64,000 nt of DNA. It comes from Formosa sp030427735 (GTDB lineage Bacteria > Bacteroidota > Bacteroidia > Flavobacteriales > Flavobacteriaceae). The stretch covers positions 1,860,001 through 1,924,000 of the forward strand of contig NZ_CP195158.1 of NCBI RefSeq assembly GCF_051200825.1, read 5' to 3'. Every line of letters begins with the position of its first letter. The first letter of the stretch is position 1. Positions 54,650-63,272 of the stretch are shown here, piece by piece. Under the pieces are notes generated by a model. That model was not told the origin of the DNA. It saw nothing but the letters and a program-made list of their open reading frames with translations, and ran no database searches. The position numbers were made by a program, and so were the translations under genes.

Positions 54650-56026
54650 ATGAGTAAATACGATATTATTGTTCTTGGAAGTGGTCCTGGAGGCTACGTA
54701 ACAGCCATCAGAGCATCTCAATTAGGATTTAAAACTGCAATAGTTGAGAAAGAAAATTTAGGTGGTGTGTGTCTTAACTGGGGATGTATTCCTACGAAAG
54801 CCCTTTTAAAATCTGCACAAGTTTTTGAATATTTAAAACACGCAAAAGATTACGGATTATCTGTAAAAGAATATGATAAAGACTTTAATGCTGTTGTAAA
54901 ACGCTCTAGAGGTGTTGCAGAAGGCATGAGTAAAGGTGTTCAATTTTTAATGAAGAAAAATAAAATCGACGTTATTAATGGTTTCGGAACACTAAAACCA
55001 GGAAAAAAAGTAGAAGTAGATGGTACAGAATACAGTGCCGACCACATTATTGTTGCTACTGGTGCACGTTCTCGCGAATTGCCTAGTTTACCGCAAGATG
55101 GCAAAAAAGTAATTGGTTACCGCGAAGCGATGACCTTACTCGAACAACCTAAAAAAATGATTGTAGTTGGTTCTGGGGCTATAGGTGTAGAATTTGCATA
55201 TTTCTATAACTCTATGGGTACAGAAGTTACTATAGTAGAATACTTACCAAATGTAGTTCCTGTTGAAGATGAAGATGTTTCTAAGCAATTAGAACGTTCG
55301 TTTAAAAAGAACGGTATTAATATCATGACTTCTGCCGAAGTTACTAAAGTAGATACTTCTGGTAAAGGGGTTAAGGCTACTGTAAAAACTAAAAAAGGCG
55401 AAGAAATTTTAGAAGCAGACGTTATTCTATCGGCTGTTGGTATTAAAACAAATATCGAAAACATAGGTCTAGAAGATGTTGGTATTGCCGTAGATCGCGA
55501 TAAAATTTTAGTAAACGATTATTACCAAACTAACATTCCTGGATATTATGCTATTGGAGATGTTACTCCTGGACAGGCATTAGCACACGTAGCATCTGCC
55601 GAAGGTATTCTTTGTGTTGAGAAAATCGCTGGTATGCATGTAGAGCCTTTAGATTACGGTAATATTCCTGGTTGTACTTACGCCTCTCCAGAAATTGCTA
55701 GTGTTGGTTTAACCGAAAAGCAAGCTAAAGAAAAAGGCTACGAACTTAAAATTGGTAAATTCCCATTCTCTGCTTCAGGTAAAGCCAGTGCGGGCGGAAA
55801 TAAAGATGGATTTGTAAAAGTGATTTTTGATGCTAAATATGGCGAATGGTTAGGTTGTCACATGATTGGTGCCGGTGTTACCGATATGATTGCTGAAGCT
55901 GTTTTAGGTCGTAAATTAGAAACTACAGGACACGAAGTTTTAAAAGCTGTTCACCCGCATCCAACTATGAGTGAAGCCGTAATGGAAGCTGTTGCTGATG
56001 CTTACGACGAAGTGATTCACTTATAA
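54650..56026 (+). CDS. lpdA: Dihydrolipoyl dehydrogenase
   Basis: This 458-residue flavoprotein re-oxidises dihydrolipoamide of 2-oxoacid dehydrogenases and the glycine-cleavage system. The FAD motif GSGPGGYVTAIRASQ (about 10-24), redox disulfide GGVCLNWGCIPTKAL (about 39-53) and NAD motif VVGSGAIGVEF (about 176-186) are all present. The C-terminal catalytic HPHPTMSEAVMEA (about 436-448) completes the site. Length is normal. It is monocistronic with a strong terminator; the E1/E2 partners are elsewhere. Confidence 0.97.
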   Translation: MSKYDIIVLGSGPGGYVTAIRASQLGFKTAIVEKENLGGVCLNWGCIPTKALLKSAQVFEYLKHAKDYGLSVKEYDKDFNAVVKRSRGVAEGMSKGVQFLMKKNKIDVINGFGTLKPGKKVEVDGTEYSADHIIVATGARSRELPSLPQDGKKVIGYREAMTLLEQPKKMIVVGSGAIGVEFAYFYNSMGTEVTIVEYLPNVVPVEDEDVSKQLERSFKKNGINIMTSAEVTKVDTSGKGVKATVKTKKGEEILEADVILSAVGIKTNIENIGLEDVGIAVDRDKILVNDYYQTNIPGYYAIGDVTPGQALAHVASAEGILCVEKIAGMHVEPLDYGNIPGCTYASPEIASVGLTEKQAKEKGYELKIGKFPFSASGKASAGGNKDGFVKVIFDAKYGEWLGCHMIGAGVTDMIAEAVLGRKLETTGHEVLKAVHPHPTMSEAVMEAVADAYDEVIHL

Positions 56027-56052
56027 TAAAATATATAGATTTTATAGTCTTT

Positions 56053-56087
56053 GAAGGTTCATAATTGTTATGAACCTTCTTTTTTTT
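56053..56087 (+). terminator. Rho-independent terminator after lpdA
   Basis: A perfect 12-bp stem (GAAGGTTCATAA with TTATGAACCTTC) has a 3-base loop and is followed by T-rich sequence (CTTTTTTTT). It lies 26 bases after the LpdA stop. Confidence 0.9.
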
Positions 56088-56158
56088 GCAAATAACATTC
56101 CTGCCAAATTAAACTTGTAATCCCTTAAAAATGTCATTATTTTTGAAAAAATAAAATC

Positions 56159-56716
56159 ATGGATATTCAACATATAATTAAAGAGCGACGCTCTATTTTT
56201 CCAGATCAATACAACGGAAAGCCTATTGATAAATCAATTATAGAACAGCTATTAAACGCCGCAAATTGTGCACCAACACATAAACTAACAGAACCTTGGC
56301 GTTTTAAGGTAATACAAGGAGAAACCTTAGAAAAACTTGGTCTCTTTTTAGCAGAAACCTTCAAACAAACCAGCGGCGATAAATTTTCGGAATTTAAGTA
56401 TAAAAAACTAAAAACAAACCCTACAAAAGCTGGTGCTATAATTGCCATTTGTATGGCTAGAGACCCTAAAGAAAGTATTCCCGAATGGGAAGAAATAGCT
56501 GCTGTAGCTATGGCTGTACAAAATATGTGGTTAACAGCTACTGCTTTAAAATTAGGTGCGTATTGGAGTTCCCCTGGGTTAATTACACATATGGGCAATT
56601 TTTTCAATTTAGAATCCAACGAAACGTGTTTAGGTTTTTTCTATTTGGGCCATTACGATACGCCTTCACCAGAAAGAATCCCCTCGCCTATTGAAGCGAA
56701 AACAGAATGGTTATAA
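56159..56716 (+). CDS. Nitroreductase-family oxidoreductase
   Basis: This 185-residue FMN-dependent oxidoreductase of the nitroreductase fold has IIKERRSIFPDQYNGKPID at its N-terminus (about 6-24). LLNAANCAPTHKLTEPWRF (about 31-49) is the FMN-contacting stretch, and the second FMN region reads GAYWSSPGLITH. It uses NAD(P)H to reduce nitro groups, quinones or enones; the physiological substrate is unknown. It is monocistronic and shares a bidirectional hairpin with the convergent aroQ. Confidence 0.9.
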   Translation: MDIQHIIKERRSIFPDQYNGKPIDKSIIEQLLNAANCAPTHKLTEPWRFKVIQGETLEKLGLFLAETFKQTSGDKFSEFKYKKLKTNPTKAGAIIAICMARDPKESIPEWEEIAAVAMAVQNMWLTATALKLGAYWSSPGLITHMGNFFNLESNETCLGFFYLGHYDTPSPERIPSPIEAKTEWL

Positions 56717-56720
56717 GTTA

Positions 56721-56748
56721 AAAATCCCGAAATCAGTTTCGGGATTTT
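56721..56748. terminator. Bidirectional terminator between nitroreductase gene and aroQ
   Basis: A perfect 12-bp stem (AAAATCCCGAAA with TTTCGGGATTTT) has a 4-base loop and lies between two convergent stops. It has T-runs in both directions. Confidence 0.9.
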
Positions 56749-56759
56749 TTATGCTGTTT

Positions 56760-57176
56760 TTACAAAAAACTTTGAATGGCCAATTCGTAACTTTGCAATC
56801 CAAAACCAAGAATAACGCCCTTGGCATTTGGCGAAATATACGATTGATGCCTAAATTCTTCTCTTGCAAAAGTGTTAGAGATATGTACTTCTACCACAGG
56901 AGTTTCTATTCCTTTTACAGCATCTCCAATACCCACCGAGGTGTGGGTGTATGCTGCGGCATTTAAGATAATGCCATCATAATTAAACCCTACGTCGTGC
57001 AATTTATCTATAATTTCGCCTTCAATATTTGATTGATAATACGATAATTCTACTTGTGTATATTTCTGTTTTACAGTTTCAAAAAATTCGGTAAACGTTA
57101 AACTGCCATAAATTGCAGGTTCGCGTTTTCCTAATAAATTTAAATTAGGACCATTTATAATAATTAGTTTCTTCAT
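56760..57176 (-). CDS. aroQ: Type II 3-dehydroquinate dehydratase
   Basis: This 138-residue enzyme converts 3-dehydroquinate to 3-dehydroshikimate. The N-terminal IINGPNLNLLGKREPAIYG (about 5-23, active-site Asn and Tyr), NAAAYTHTSVGIGDA (about 72-86) and EVHISNTFAREEFRHQSY (about 96-113) are diagnostic. It is shorter than average by a few residues at the end but complete. It shares a shikimate pathway with aroC (15568). The adjacent gene order with xerD across an outer-membrane protein is frequent in relatives. Confidence 0.97.
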   Translation of the reverse strand: MKKLIIINGPNLNLLGKREPAIYGSLTFTEFFETVKQKYTQVELSYYQSNIEGEIIDKLHDVGFNYDGIILNAAAYTHTSVGIGDAVKGIETPVVEVHISNTFAREEFRHQSYISPNAKGVILGFGLQSYELAIQSFL

Positions 57177-57209
57177 AAAGTAAAAATAGAAAAAGAATAG
57201 CGCATAAAA

Positions 57210-57235
57210 AAAGGCGAACTTAGAATTTCGCCTTT
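57210..57235 (-). terminator. Terminator after the 57256 gene
   Basis: A perfect 9-bp stem (AAAGGCGAA with TTCGCCTTT) has an 8-base loop. Minus-strand reading continues into a run of T. It sits 20 bases past the outer-membrane protein stop and before aroQ. Confidence 0.8.
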
Positions 57236-57255
57236 CTATATACTGTATTATATTT

Positions 57256-57831
57256 TTAGTTCAAATTAAGCATAAGTCCAAAGTTAATTGTAGACCATGT
57301 TACCCAACTATTGTTGTTACTTACTCCGGTATACGATAAATTTAACTGCATTAAATCGTTAAGATTAAAAGCAAATACTGGTCGGTAATAAAATCCGCCA
57401 TCATCAAAACTGTCAGATAAACCAATGGCATATCCTAAATCTACTCCAAATTCTATTTGCTGTGTTGGCACATAACGTGTAGCTACAGCAATAGGGAGAA
57501 ATTGAAAATCTTCACCTTCAATATCTACCAACCATCCTTCATAATCATCGGCAAATACAATACCATATCCCGAAGCAATACCCATATTAAAACCTGGCGC
57601 TACTGGATATAAATAATTAATATCAACGGCAAGACCTGCAGAAGAATAATCGGATAATTCGGCTATTGGCAACATAAAACTAGCTCCAATATTTAAACCT
57701 GAATGTCCAGTAGGCAAGGCGCGATAAACAGTTTGTGGCTGAGTTGTGGTTGTAGTTCTAACAACGGTTTGTGCACTAGCGGCTAAAGTTAGAAACATCA
57801 TAAAAACGAAAGTAATGCAAACTTTTTTCAT
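57256..57831 (-). CDS. Outer-membrane beta-barrel protein of unknown function (191 aa)
   Basis: This 191-residue protein has a signal peptide (about 1-20, ending LAASAQT). A Thr/Gln-rich linker (VVRTTTTTQPQTVYRA) is followed by beta-strands with Gly and aromatic residues. The C-terminal strand (TINFGLMLNLN) is barrel-like. It resembles small OmpW/OmpA-type barrels of Bacteroidota, but no family is certain. It is alone between aroQ and xerD and has its own terminator. Confidence 0.72.
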   Translation of the reverse strand: MKKVCITFVFMMFLTLAASAQTVVRTTTTTQPQTVYRALPTGHSGLNIGASFMLPIAELSDYSSAGLAVDINYLYPVAPGFNMGIASGYGIVFADDYEGWLVDIEGEDFQFLPIAVATRYVPTQQIEFGVDLGYAIGLSDSFDDGGFYYRPVFAFNLNDLMQLNLSYTGVSNNNSWVTWSTINFGLMLNLN

Positions 57832-57985
57832 ATTATTTGGTTATTGATTTAGACTTAAAACAAGTGTAACATGCAATTGATTGTTAACCTGTTCTATTAT
57901 AAAAGTAGTATTTTATAATTACATAAACTTTGATATCAGCTATTATTTTAATTTAGAATTGTAAATTTTGTATTAATTTTCGTGC

Positions 57986-58882
57986 ATGAAATGGAAACAT
58001 GCCTTAAAAGATTACAGCTTATATTTAAAGATTGAACGTGGTTTATCTGAAAACTCTGTAAACAGTTATGCTTTAGATGTTAAAAAGCTGATTCGTTTTT
58101 TAGAAGACACTACTACAGAGCTGTCGCCAACCCAAATACAAGCCCATCACATACAAGATTTTATTTATCACCATTCTAAAACGCTTAATGCCCGTTCGCA
58201 AGCACGATTAATATCTGGATTACGCAGTTTTTTCGATTATCTTATGTTTGAAGATTACCGTAACGATAATCCATTAGAATTAATCGAATCGCCTAAAATT
58301 GGACGAAAACTTCCAGATACGTTAAGCGAATCTGAAATAGACCGCTTAATACAGGCTATAGATTTATCGACTCCCGAAGGCGAACGCAATCGTGCCATTT
58401 TAGAAACACTTTACAGTTGTGGTTTACGTGTAAGTGAATTAACCCATTTAAAAATTTCGGATTTATTTTTCGATGAAGGCTTTATTAAAGTAACCGGTAA
58501 AGGCAATAAACAGCGCTTTGTGCCTATTGTACCCTCAACAATAAAATATATCAATATTTATCTTACTAGAATTCGGCCTCAAGTAAACATTCAATCGGGT
58601 TTTGAAGATACTTTGTTTTTAAACAGACGCGGTAAACAACTTACTCGCGCCATGATTTTTACGATTATAAAACAATTGGCTGTTAAGATAGAATTGAATA
58701 AAACTATATCTCCACATACTTTTAGACATTCATTTGCGACTCATTTATTACAAAATCAAGCAGATTTACGTTCTATACAATTACTGTTGGGACATGAAAG
58801 TATTACAACAACAGAAATTTATGTGCATTTAGATAAAAAGCACCTTACTGCTGTAGTAGAAAAATATCATCCCAGAAAATAA
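57986..58882 (+). CDS. xerD: Tyrosine recombinase XerD
   Basis: This 298-residue site-specific recombinase resolves chromosome dimers at dif together with XerC. The N-terminal SAM-like core-binding domain (about 5-90) precedes the catalytic domain. Its R-K-H-R-H-Y set is in SCGLRVSEL (Arg), KGNKQRFVPI (Lys), HTFRHSFATHL (His, Arg), LLGHESITTTEIYVHL (His, nucleophile Tyr). Length and spacing match XerD/XerC. No integron or prophage gene is next to it, so a housekeeping role is favoured. A MITE-like element follows its 3' end. Confidence 0.95.
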   Translation: MKWKHALKDYSLYLKIERGLSENSVNSYALDVKKLIRFLEDTTTELSPTQIQAHHIQDFIYHHSKTLNARSQARLISGLRSFFDYLMFEDYRNDNPLELIESPKIGRKLPDTLSESEIDRLIQAIDLSTPEGERNRAILETLYSCGLRVSELTHLKISDLFFDEGFIKVTGKGNKQRFVPIVPSTIKYINIYLTRIRPQVNIQSGFEDTLFLNRRGKQLTRAMIFTIIKQLAVKIELNKTISPHTFRHSFATHLLQNQADLRSIQLLLGHESITTTEIYVHLDKKHLTAVVEKYHPRK

Positions 58883-58891
58883 TACTAAAGT

Positions 58892-59026
58892 TTACAGATC
58901 GTTTTCGAAGTAAAGAATACGATCCAGCCCCTGTTCTGTTACCGTTAAATAACCAGAATGCTCATCTATAAAAGTCATACCAAAAACATTGGAATAATTT
59001 TTAAGTTGTAGCACAATATGACCAAC
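58892..59026 (-). pseudogene. Gene remnant: 44-codon C-terminal fragment
   Basis: Between xerD and the MITE-like element, the minus strand reads 44 sense codons ending in TAA. They look like a real C-terminus (short motifs HIVLQLKNYSNVFG, TFIDEHSGYLTVTEQG and DRILYFENDL). There is no start codon before the in-frame stop at 59027-59029. The protein-like composition and missing 5' part suggest a decayed gene, perhaps broken by rearrangement around the element. The parent family is not recognised. Confidence 0.4.
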
Positions 59027-59097
59027 TCATCTGGTTAATACCATTAAAGATATAAATAAATATTAAATACACAATTTAGGGTAAAGCATTATAAAAC

Positions 59098-59232
59098 AAG
59101 AGGCTGTCATAAAAATTTAAAAATACGTCATTCTGTGCTAGACACAGAATCTCATCATATTGTAAATCAATAATTGTGAAAATCTGAAATAAATTCAGAT
59201 TGACGGAAAACAAACTTTTAAGACAGCCTCTT
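59098..59232 (+). repeat. MITE-like element, copy 2
   Basis: This 135-bp element has perfect 11-bp terminal inverted repeats (AAGAGGCTGTC and GACAGCCTCTT). It is homologous over its length to 51531-51666 in the opposite orientation. Internal hairpins are TTCTGTG/CACAGAA (5-base loop) and AATCTGAA/TTCAGATT (5-base loop). It encodes nothing and lies between convergent xerD and the M61 peptidase. No target-site duplication was clear. Confidence 0.85.
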
Positions 59233-59261
59233 AATCTCTTGTTATAAATATAAAATTTAGA

Positions 59262-61157
59262 TTATCCTTTTAACCAGGCTTTACGTAAAGCAACTTGTTC
59301 TGCCGTGGCATCTGGATTGGCTTTTAAAACTTGACCGGTAGTATAAGACTGAGTCAATTTAGTTTTAATAACAACAGGCTCGCCTTGTCTTTCTAAATGT
59401 ACTTCTACATCTTGACCAGGTTGCCACATAAATACTTTTTGAAGCATATTGTTAGCATTTGTTATGGTCATTTCTTCGCCATTGATAGTTTTTATAACGT
59501 CGTTAGGTTGTACTCCTTGTTCTTTCCAAAAACTGTTATCGTTAACCATATCGTTAAAAAAGATGGTTTTGGTAACAGGGTCGCCACCTAAGATAAGCTG
59601 ACCGTTGTTCATTAAATAATTGGTTTCTATCTTATCGTTAGCTTCAATTAAACCAACTTTACTAAAATAGTCTTGATAATTTATAGGAGTTGTACCCACC
59701 ACATAAGTGTTTAAAAATTCGCCAACTTCAGGATAAGTCATTGCCGTGATTTCATCTATTAAACTATCATCGTTAAACGGTTTGTTTTTACCATATTTAG
59801 TCGATAATTCTTTCATTAACGATAAAATTCCGCGTGTACCATTACTTTCTTCGCGCATAATAATATCTATACACATACCTATTAATGCTCCTTTTTGGTA
59901 AACATCTATATAGTTTTTAGCGTATGGCTCGTCTAATATATTTTCGCTCATTTTGGTAAAACTCATCGTGTCATCAAAACGTTTAGACATTAGAATTTTT
60001 TCCATTAATTTTTGATAAAACTGATCTTCGCTTACCAAATCTTGATTTACCTGAAATAATGTTGCAAAGTATTCGGTTACCCCTTCGTACATCCACAAAT
60101 GCTTAGAAAAGGTTGGCTGATTATAATCGAAATAATGTACATCTTCGGAGTGCACGCTTAAAGGAGTTACAATATGAAAGAATTCATGAGACACAACATC
60201 TATCATACTCTCATCTAAAGCCTCTTCTGGCATACTTTCCTGCAACACCACCACTGTAGATGTGTGATGCTCTAAAGCACCAAAACCTTTAGGTGCTTTT
60301 TCGTCGTCGCCAGCTAAATACAAATAAATATCGTAACGTGGCGTGCTGTTAATATCGCCTAAAAATGTTTTTTGCGCTTTCATCATTTTTTCCATGGTTT
60401 CGCGCAGTTTTTTAGCGGTATGGGCTTTGGTTGGCGAATATACGCTTAAAACAATTTTTATGTCGCCAACTTGAAATTCTTCTACATCCAAATCGCCATA
60501 CATCATTGGATTGTCGGTAATTTCAAAATAACGAGTTGCTGCATAACTTGTGGTTACCGTAGTACCGTCGTCGCTTTTGGTTTCGTTTACTCTTTGTAAT
60601 GCCGATGTTCTTTTAAATTCTGCAGGAGACGTAACATTTAAAGTATATTGATTGTTTTTAAGTTCATCGAAATACCCTATAAAACCATGTAAATTTAGCA
60701 CATAGTTATTAGGCTCTATATTGGTTCCTGCAGGAGAAAATGGTTGTTCTCCCCCTATTCCACCTTCCACTTCTATATCGAAGGTATCGTTTACGTTATA
60801 GGTTATATAATCTAAATTTTCGGCATTGGCAATAGCCCAAGAATTGGTATCTATTTTAGATGTTGCTATCTCGTTTCCGTTGTAATCGAAAGCCTTAAAA
60901 TCGTCTACATATTTACCAAAATCGCTAACAGAATACGTACCCTGTACAACACGCGGCAATCTGTAAGTTACGGTATCGGCTGTAAATCTCCCAGGATTTA
61001 TAACAACAGGGGCTTTATCGTTTACCACTTTTGTTAAGTCTATAGACGTTGTAATTGGTGAATTTACAGCTAAATCGTTTTTAGAAGCTGTTTTAGAGGA
61101 GCCACAACTTGCAAGCACCAAACTTGCAAATGCCAAGGCTAAAAATTGATTTTTCAT
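59262..61157 (-). CDS. M61-family metallopeptidase with PDZ domain (lipoprotein)
   Basis: This 631-residue exported peptidase is of the glycyl-aminopeptidase M61 type. The lipobox LASCGSS has Cys near 18. An N-terminal beta domain (about 40-260) leads to the zinc site VVSHEFFHIVTPLS (HExxH, near 327) with a downstream Glu in MYEGVTEYFATLF. A C-terminal PDZ-like region (about 530-600) contains GVQPNDVIKTINGEEM. It probably trims peptides in the periplasm. It is monocistronic; the 183-base spacer upstream divides it from the divergent BatA gene. Confidence 0.92.
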   Translation of the reverse strand: MKNQFLALAFASLVLASCGSSKTASKNDLAVNSPITTSIDLTKVVNDKAPVVINPGRFTADTVTYRLPRVVQGTYSVSDFGKYVDDFKAFDYNGNEIATSKIDTNSWAIANAENLDYITYNVNDTFDIEVEGGIGGEQPFSPAGTNIEPNNYVLNLHGFIGYFDELKNNQYTLNVTSPAEFKRTSALQRVNETKSDDGTTVTTSYAATRYFEITDNPMMYGDLDVEEFQVGDIKIVLSVYSPTKAHTAKKLRETMEKMMKAQKTFLGDINSTPRYDIYLYLAGDDEKAPKGFGALEHHTSTVVVLQESMPEEALDESMIDVVSHEFFHIVTPLSVHSEDVHYFDYNQPTFSKHLWMYEGVTEYFATLFQVNQDLVSEDQFYQKLMEKILMSKRFDDTMSFTKMSENILDEPYAKNYIDVYQKGALIGMCIDIIMREESNGTRGILSLMKELSTKYGKNKPFNDDSLIDEITAMTYPEVGEFLNTYVVGTTPINYQDYFSKVGLIEANDKIETNYLMNNGQLILGGDPVTKTIFFNDMVNDNSFWKEQGVQPNDVIKTINGEEMTITNANNMLQKVFMWQPGQDVEVHLERQGEPVVIKTKLTQSYTTGQVLKANPDATAEQVALRKAWLKG

Positions 61158-61340
61158 TATTTAGTTATAGTTTTAATACCATTTGACGGTCAAAGTTACA
61201 ATCTGTTACAGAATTATAAATATAAGGTTTTGTTAAAGAATTTTAAGATTATTTTTTTACGGGATATTTTTTTTCGATTTTCTATTTTTACCTCATTAAT
61301 CTAATAGCAATTATTATCTTTATCAAACTTAATTTTAAGA

Positions 61341-63272
61341 ATGCATTTTAAACACCCAGAACTTCTTTACGCTTTAGTTTTACTTGTTATTCCTGTTATT
61401 ATACACTTATTTCAGTTACGAAAATTTCAAAAAGAAGCATTTACTAATGTTGCATTTTTAAAAGCAGTTGCTCTACAAACCCGAAAAAATTCTACTATAA
61501 AAAAATGGCTTACGCTATTTATACGCTTAGCATTATTAGCTTGTATAATCTTAGCTTTTGCACAGCCATATACAGCTAAAACCAATGCGATTAACACGCC
61601 AAAAGAAACTGTAATTTATTTAGATAATTCGTTTAGTATGCAACAACAAGGTAGCGATGGCGAGTTGTTAAAGCGGGCTATTAATGAATTAATAACGCAT
61701 GTAGATGTAAACACGCCGTTGTCTTTACTAACTAACACTACTGTTTATAAAAACACCACTCTAAGTGCCATTAAAAACGAACTTTTACAAATACCATACG
61801 CCAATGAGGCCTTACCGTATACATCGGTTTTGTTAAAATGTAAATCGTTATTTAGTAAGCATAATACTAGCAAAAAAGAGATAATTTTTATTTCGGATTT
61901 TCAAGCACAACCCGAACCATTTCAGCCAAAAACAGATTCTTTAACTACAGTATCGGTAATTCCTTTACATCCTGTAAATACCAATAACATAGCAATAGAT
62001 TCTGTGTATTTTGCGTCTACAACCAATATGAATTCTGAACTAAAAGTTGTGCTAAAAAATTATAGTAATCCTGTTGAAAACGTATCAGTTGCTCTCTATA
62101 ACAACGATAAATTAATGGCTAAATCGGCTGTTTCTATAAGCAATGAAGCCGAAACAGCGTTTACAATTCCAAAAAATCAGCCTTTAAATGGTTCACTGGT
62201 TATTGAAGATTCTGGTCTTGAATTCGATAATACACTTTACTTTAATATTAACACACCATCAAAAATTAATGTATTAAGTATTACAGATGATGCCAGCGAT
62301 GTCTTTCTTAAAAATATTTTTACTGCCGATGAGTTTAACTATACCTCTAGTACTGTAAAAGCTTTAAATTATAACATTATTTCTCAGCAAAACACCATTG
62401 TTTTAAATGAATTAAAAGATATACCTGCAACGCTAACTCAGGTTCTTAACAATTTTACGCAAAACGGCGGAAAATTAATTGTTATCCCTTCAGAAGACAT
62501 CGGCTTCAACACTTATAATAATTTGTTAAGTCATTTTAACACCCGTATTTTGAATCCTGTTACTTCAGAAAAACTCATTACATCCATTAGTTACGGGCAT
62601 CCAATTTATAAAGATGGTGTATTCGAAAAACAAGTTCATAATTTTCAATATCCTAAAGTAAACACCTATTATCCGCTTCAAAACAACTTAGGCAATGCGC
62701 TGTTAAGTTTCGAAGACAGCCAACCTTTTTTAACTCAATTACAAGCTAATCTGTTTTTGTTTACAGCAAGCATCAGCAAGGACAATTCCAACTTTAAAAA
62801 TTGGGCATTAATTGTACCTACTTTTTATAAAATAGCCACCAGTAGTTTAATACATCCGCAATTATATTTTACTGTTGGCAAAACCAATAATTTTGATGTT
62901 GAAGTAACGTTACAACAAGACGATATTGTGAATTTAGGTAACGAGAAGGAAAAGTTTATTCCGCAGCAGCGGTATTTTAATAACAAAGTGAATATTACCA
63001 CAGAACAACGCCCAGAATACGCGGGTATTTACGAAATCACTAACAAAAGTGACACTTTAAAACGTGTAAGCTACAATTACAACAGAACCGAAAGTCGTTT
63101 GGTTTACGACGATGTTACTGCTATTAAAAATGTTACGGTAAACGATTCGATTTCTCTTTACTTCGATGCGCTAAAAAGTAATACAAAAGTTAATGAGCTA
63201 TGGAAATGGTTTCTTATTTTTGCACTAGCCTTTTTGATTATTGAAATGCTCGTATTAAAATATTTTAAATGA
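61341..63272 (+). CDS. BatA/VWA-domain membrane protein
   Basis: This 643-residue inner-membrane protein has an N-terminal BatA/aerotolerance-type region (HFKHPELLYALVLLVIPVII, about 2-21) with a second helix near 60-75. A von Willebrand factor A-like domain (about 90-190) follows with the metal-binding MIDAS start YLDNSFSMQQQ. A long periplasmic beta-rich part follows. A C-terminal helix (about 620-640) closes it. The stop overlaps the start of the dihydroorotase-like gene (ATGA), so the pair is translationally coupled. Function of these Bacteroidota proteins is unknown. Confidence 0.87.
   Translation: MHFKHPELLYALVLLVIPVIIHLFQLRKFQKEAFTNVAFLKAVALQTRKNSTIKKWLTLFIRLALLACIILAFAQPYTAKTNAINTPKETVIYLDNSFSMQQQGSDGELLKRAINELITHVDVNTPLSLLTNTTVYKNTTLSAIKNELLQIPYANEALPYTSVLLKCKSLFSKHNTSKKEIIFISDFQAQPEPFQPKTDSLTTVSVIPLHPVNTNNIAIDSVYFASTTNMNSELKVVLKNYSNPVENVSVALYNNDKLMAKSAVSISNEAETAFTIPKNQPLNGSLVIEDSGLEFDNTLYFNINTPSKINVLSITDDASDVFLKNIFTADEFNYTSSTVKALNYNIISQQNTIVLNELKDIPATLTQVLNNFTQNGGKLIVIPSEDIGFNTYNNLLSHFNTRILNPVTSEKLITSISYGHPIYKDGVFEKQVHNFQYPKVNTYYPLQNNLGNALLSFEDSQPFLTQLQANLFLFTASISKDNSNFKNWALIVPTFYKIATSSLIHPQLYFTVGKTNNFDVEVTLQQDDIVNLGNEKEKFIPQQRYFNNKVNITTEQRPEYAGIYEITNKSDTLKRVSYNYNRTESRLVYDDVTAIKNVTVNDSISLYFDALKSNTKVNELWKWFLIFALAFLIIEMLVLKYFK

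Noticed and set aside
56206..56619. 137-codon frame antisense to the nitroreductase gene
   Set aside because: The sense strand has FMN motifs and its own hairpin; the antisense frame has none.
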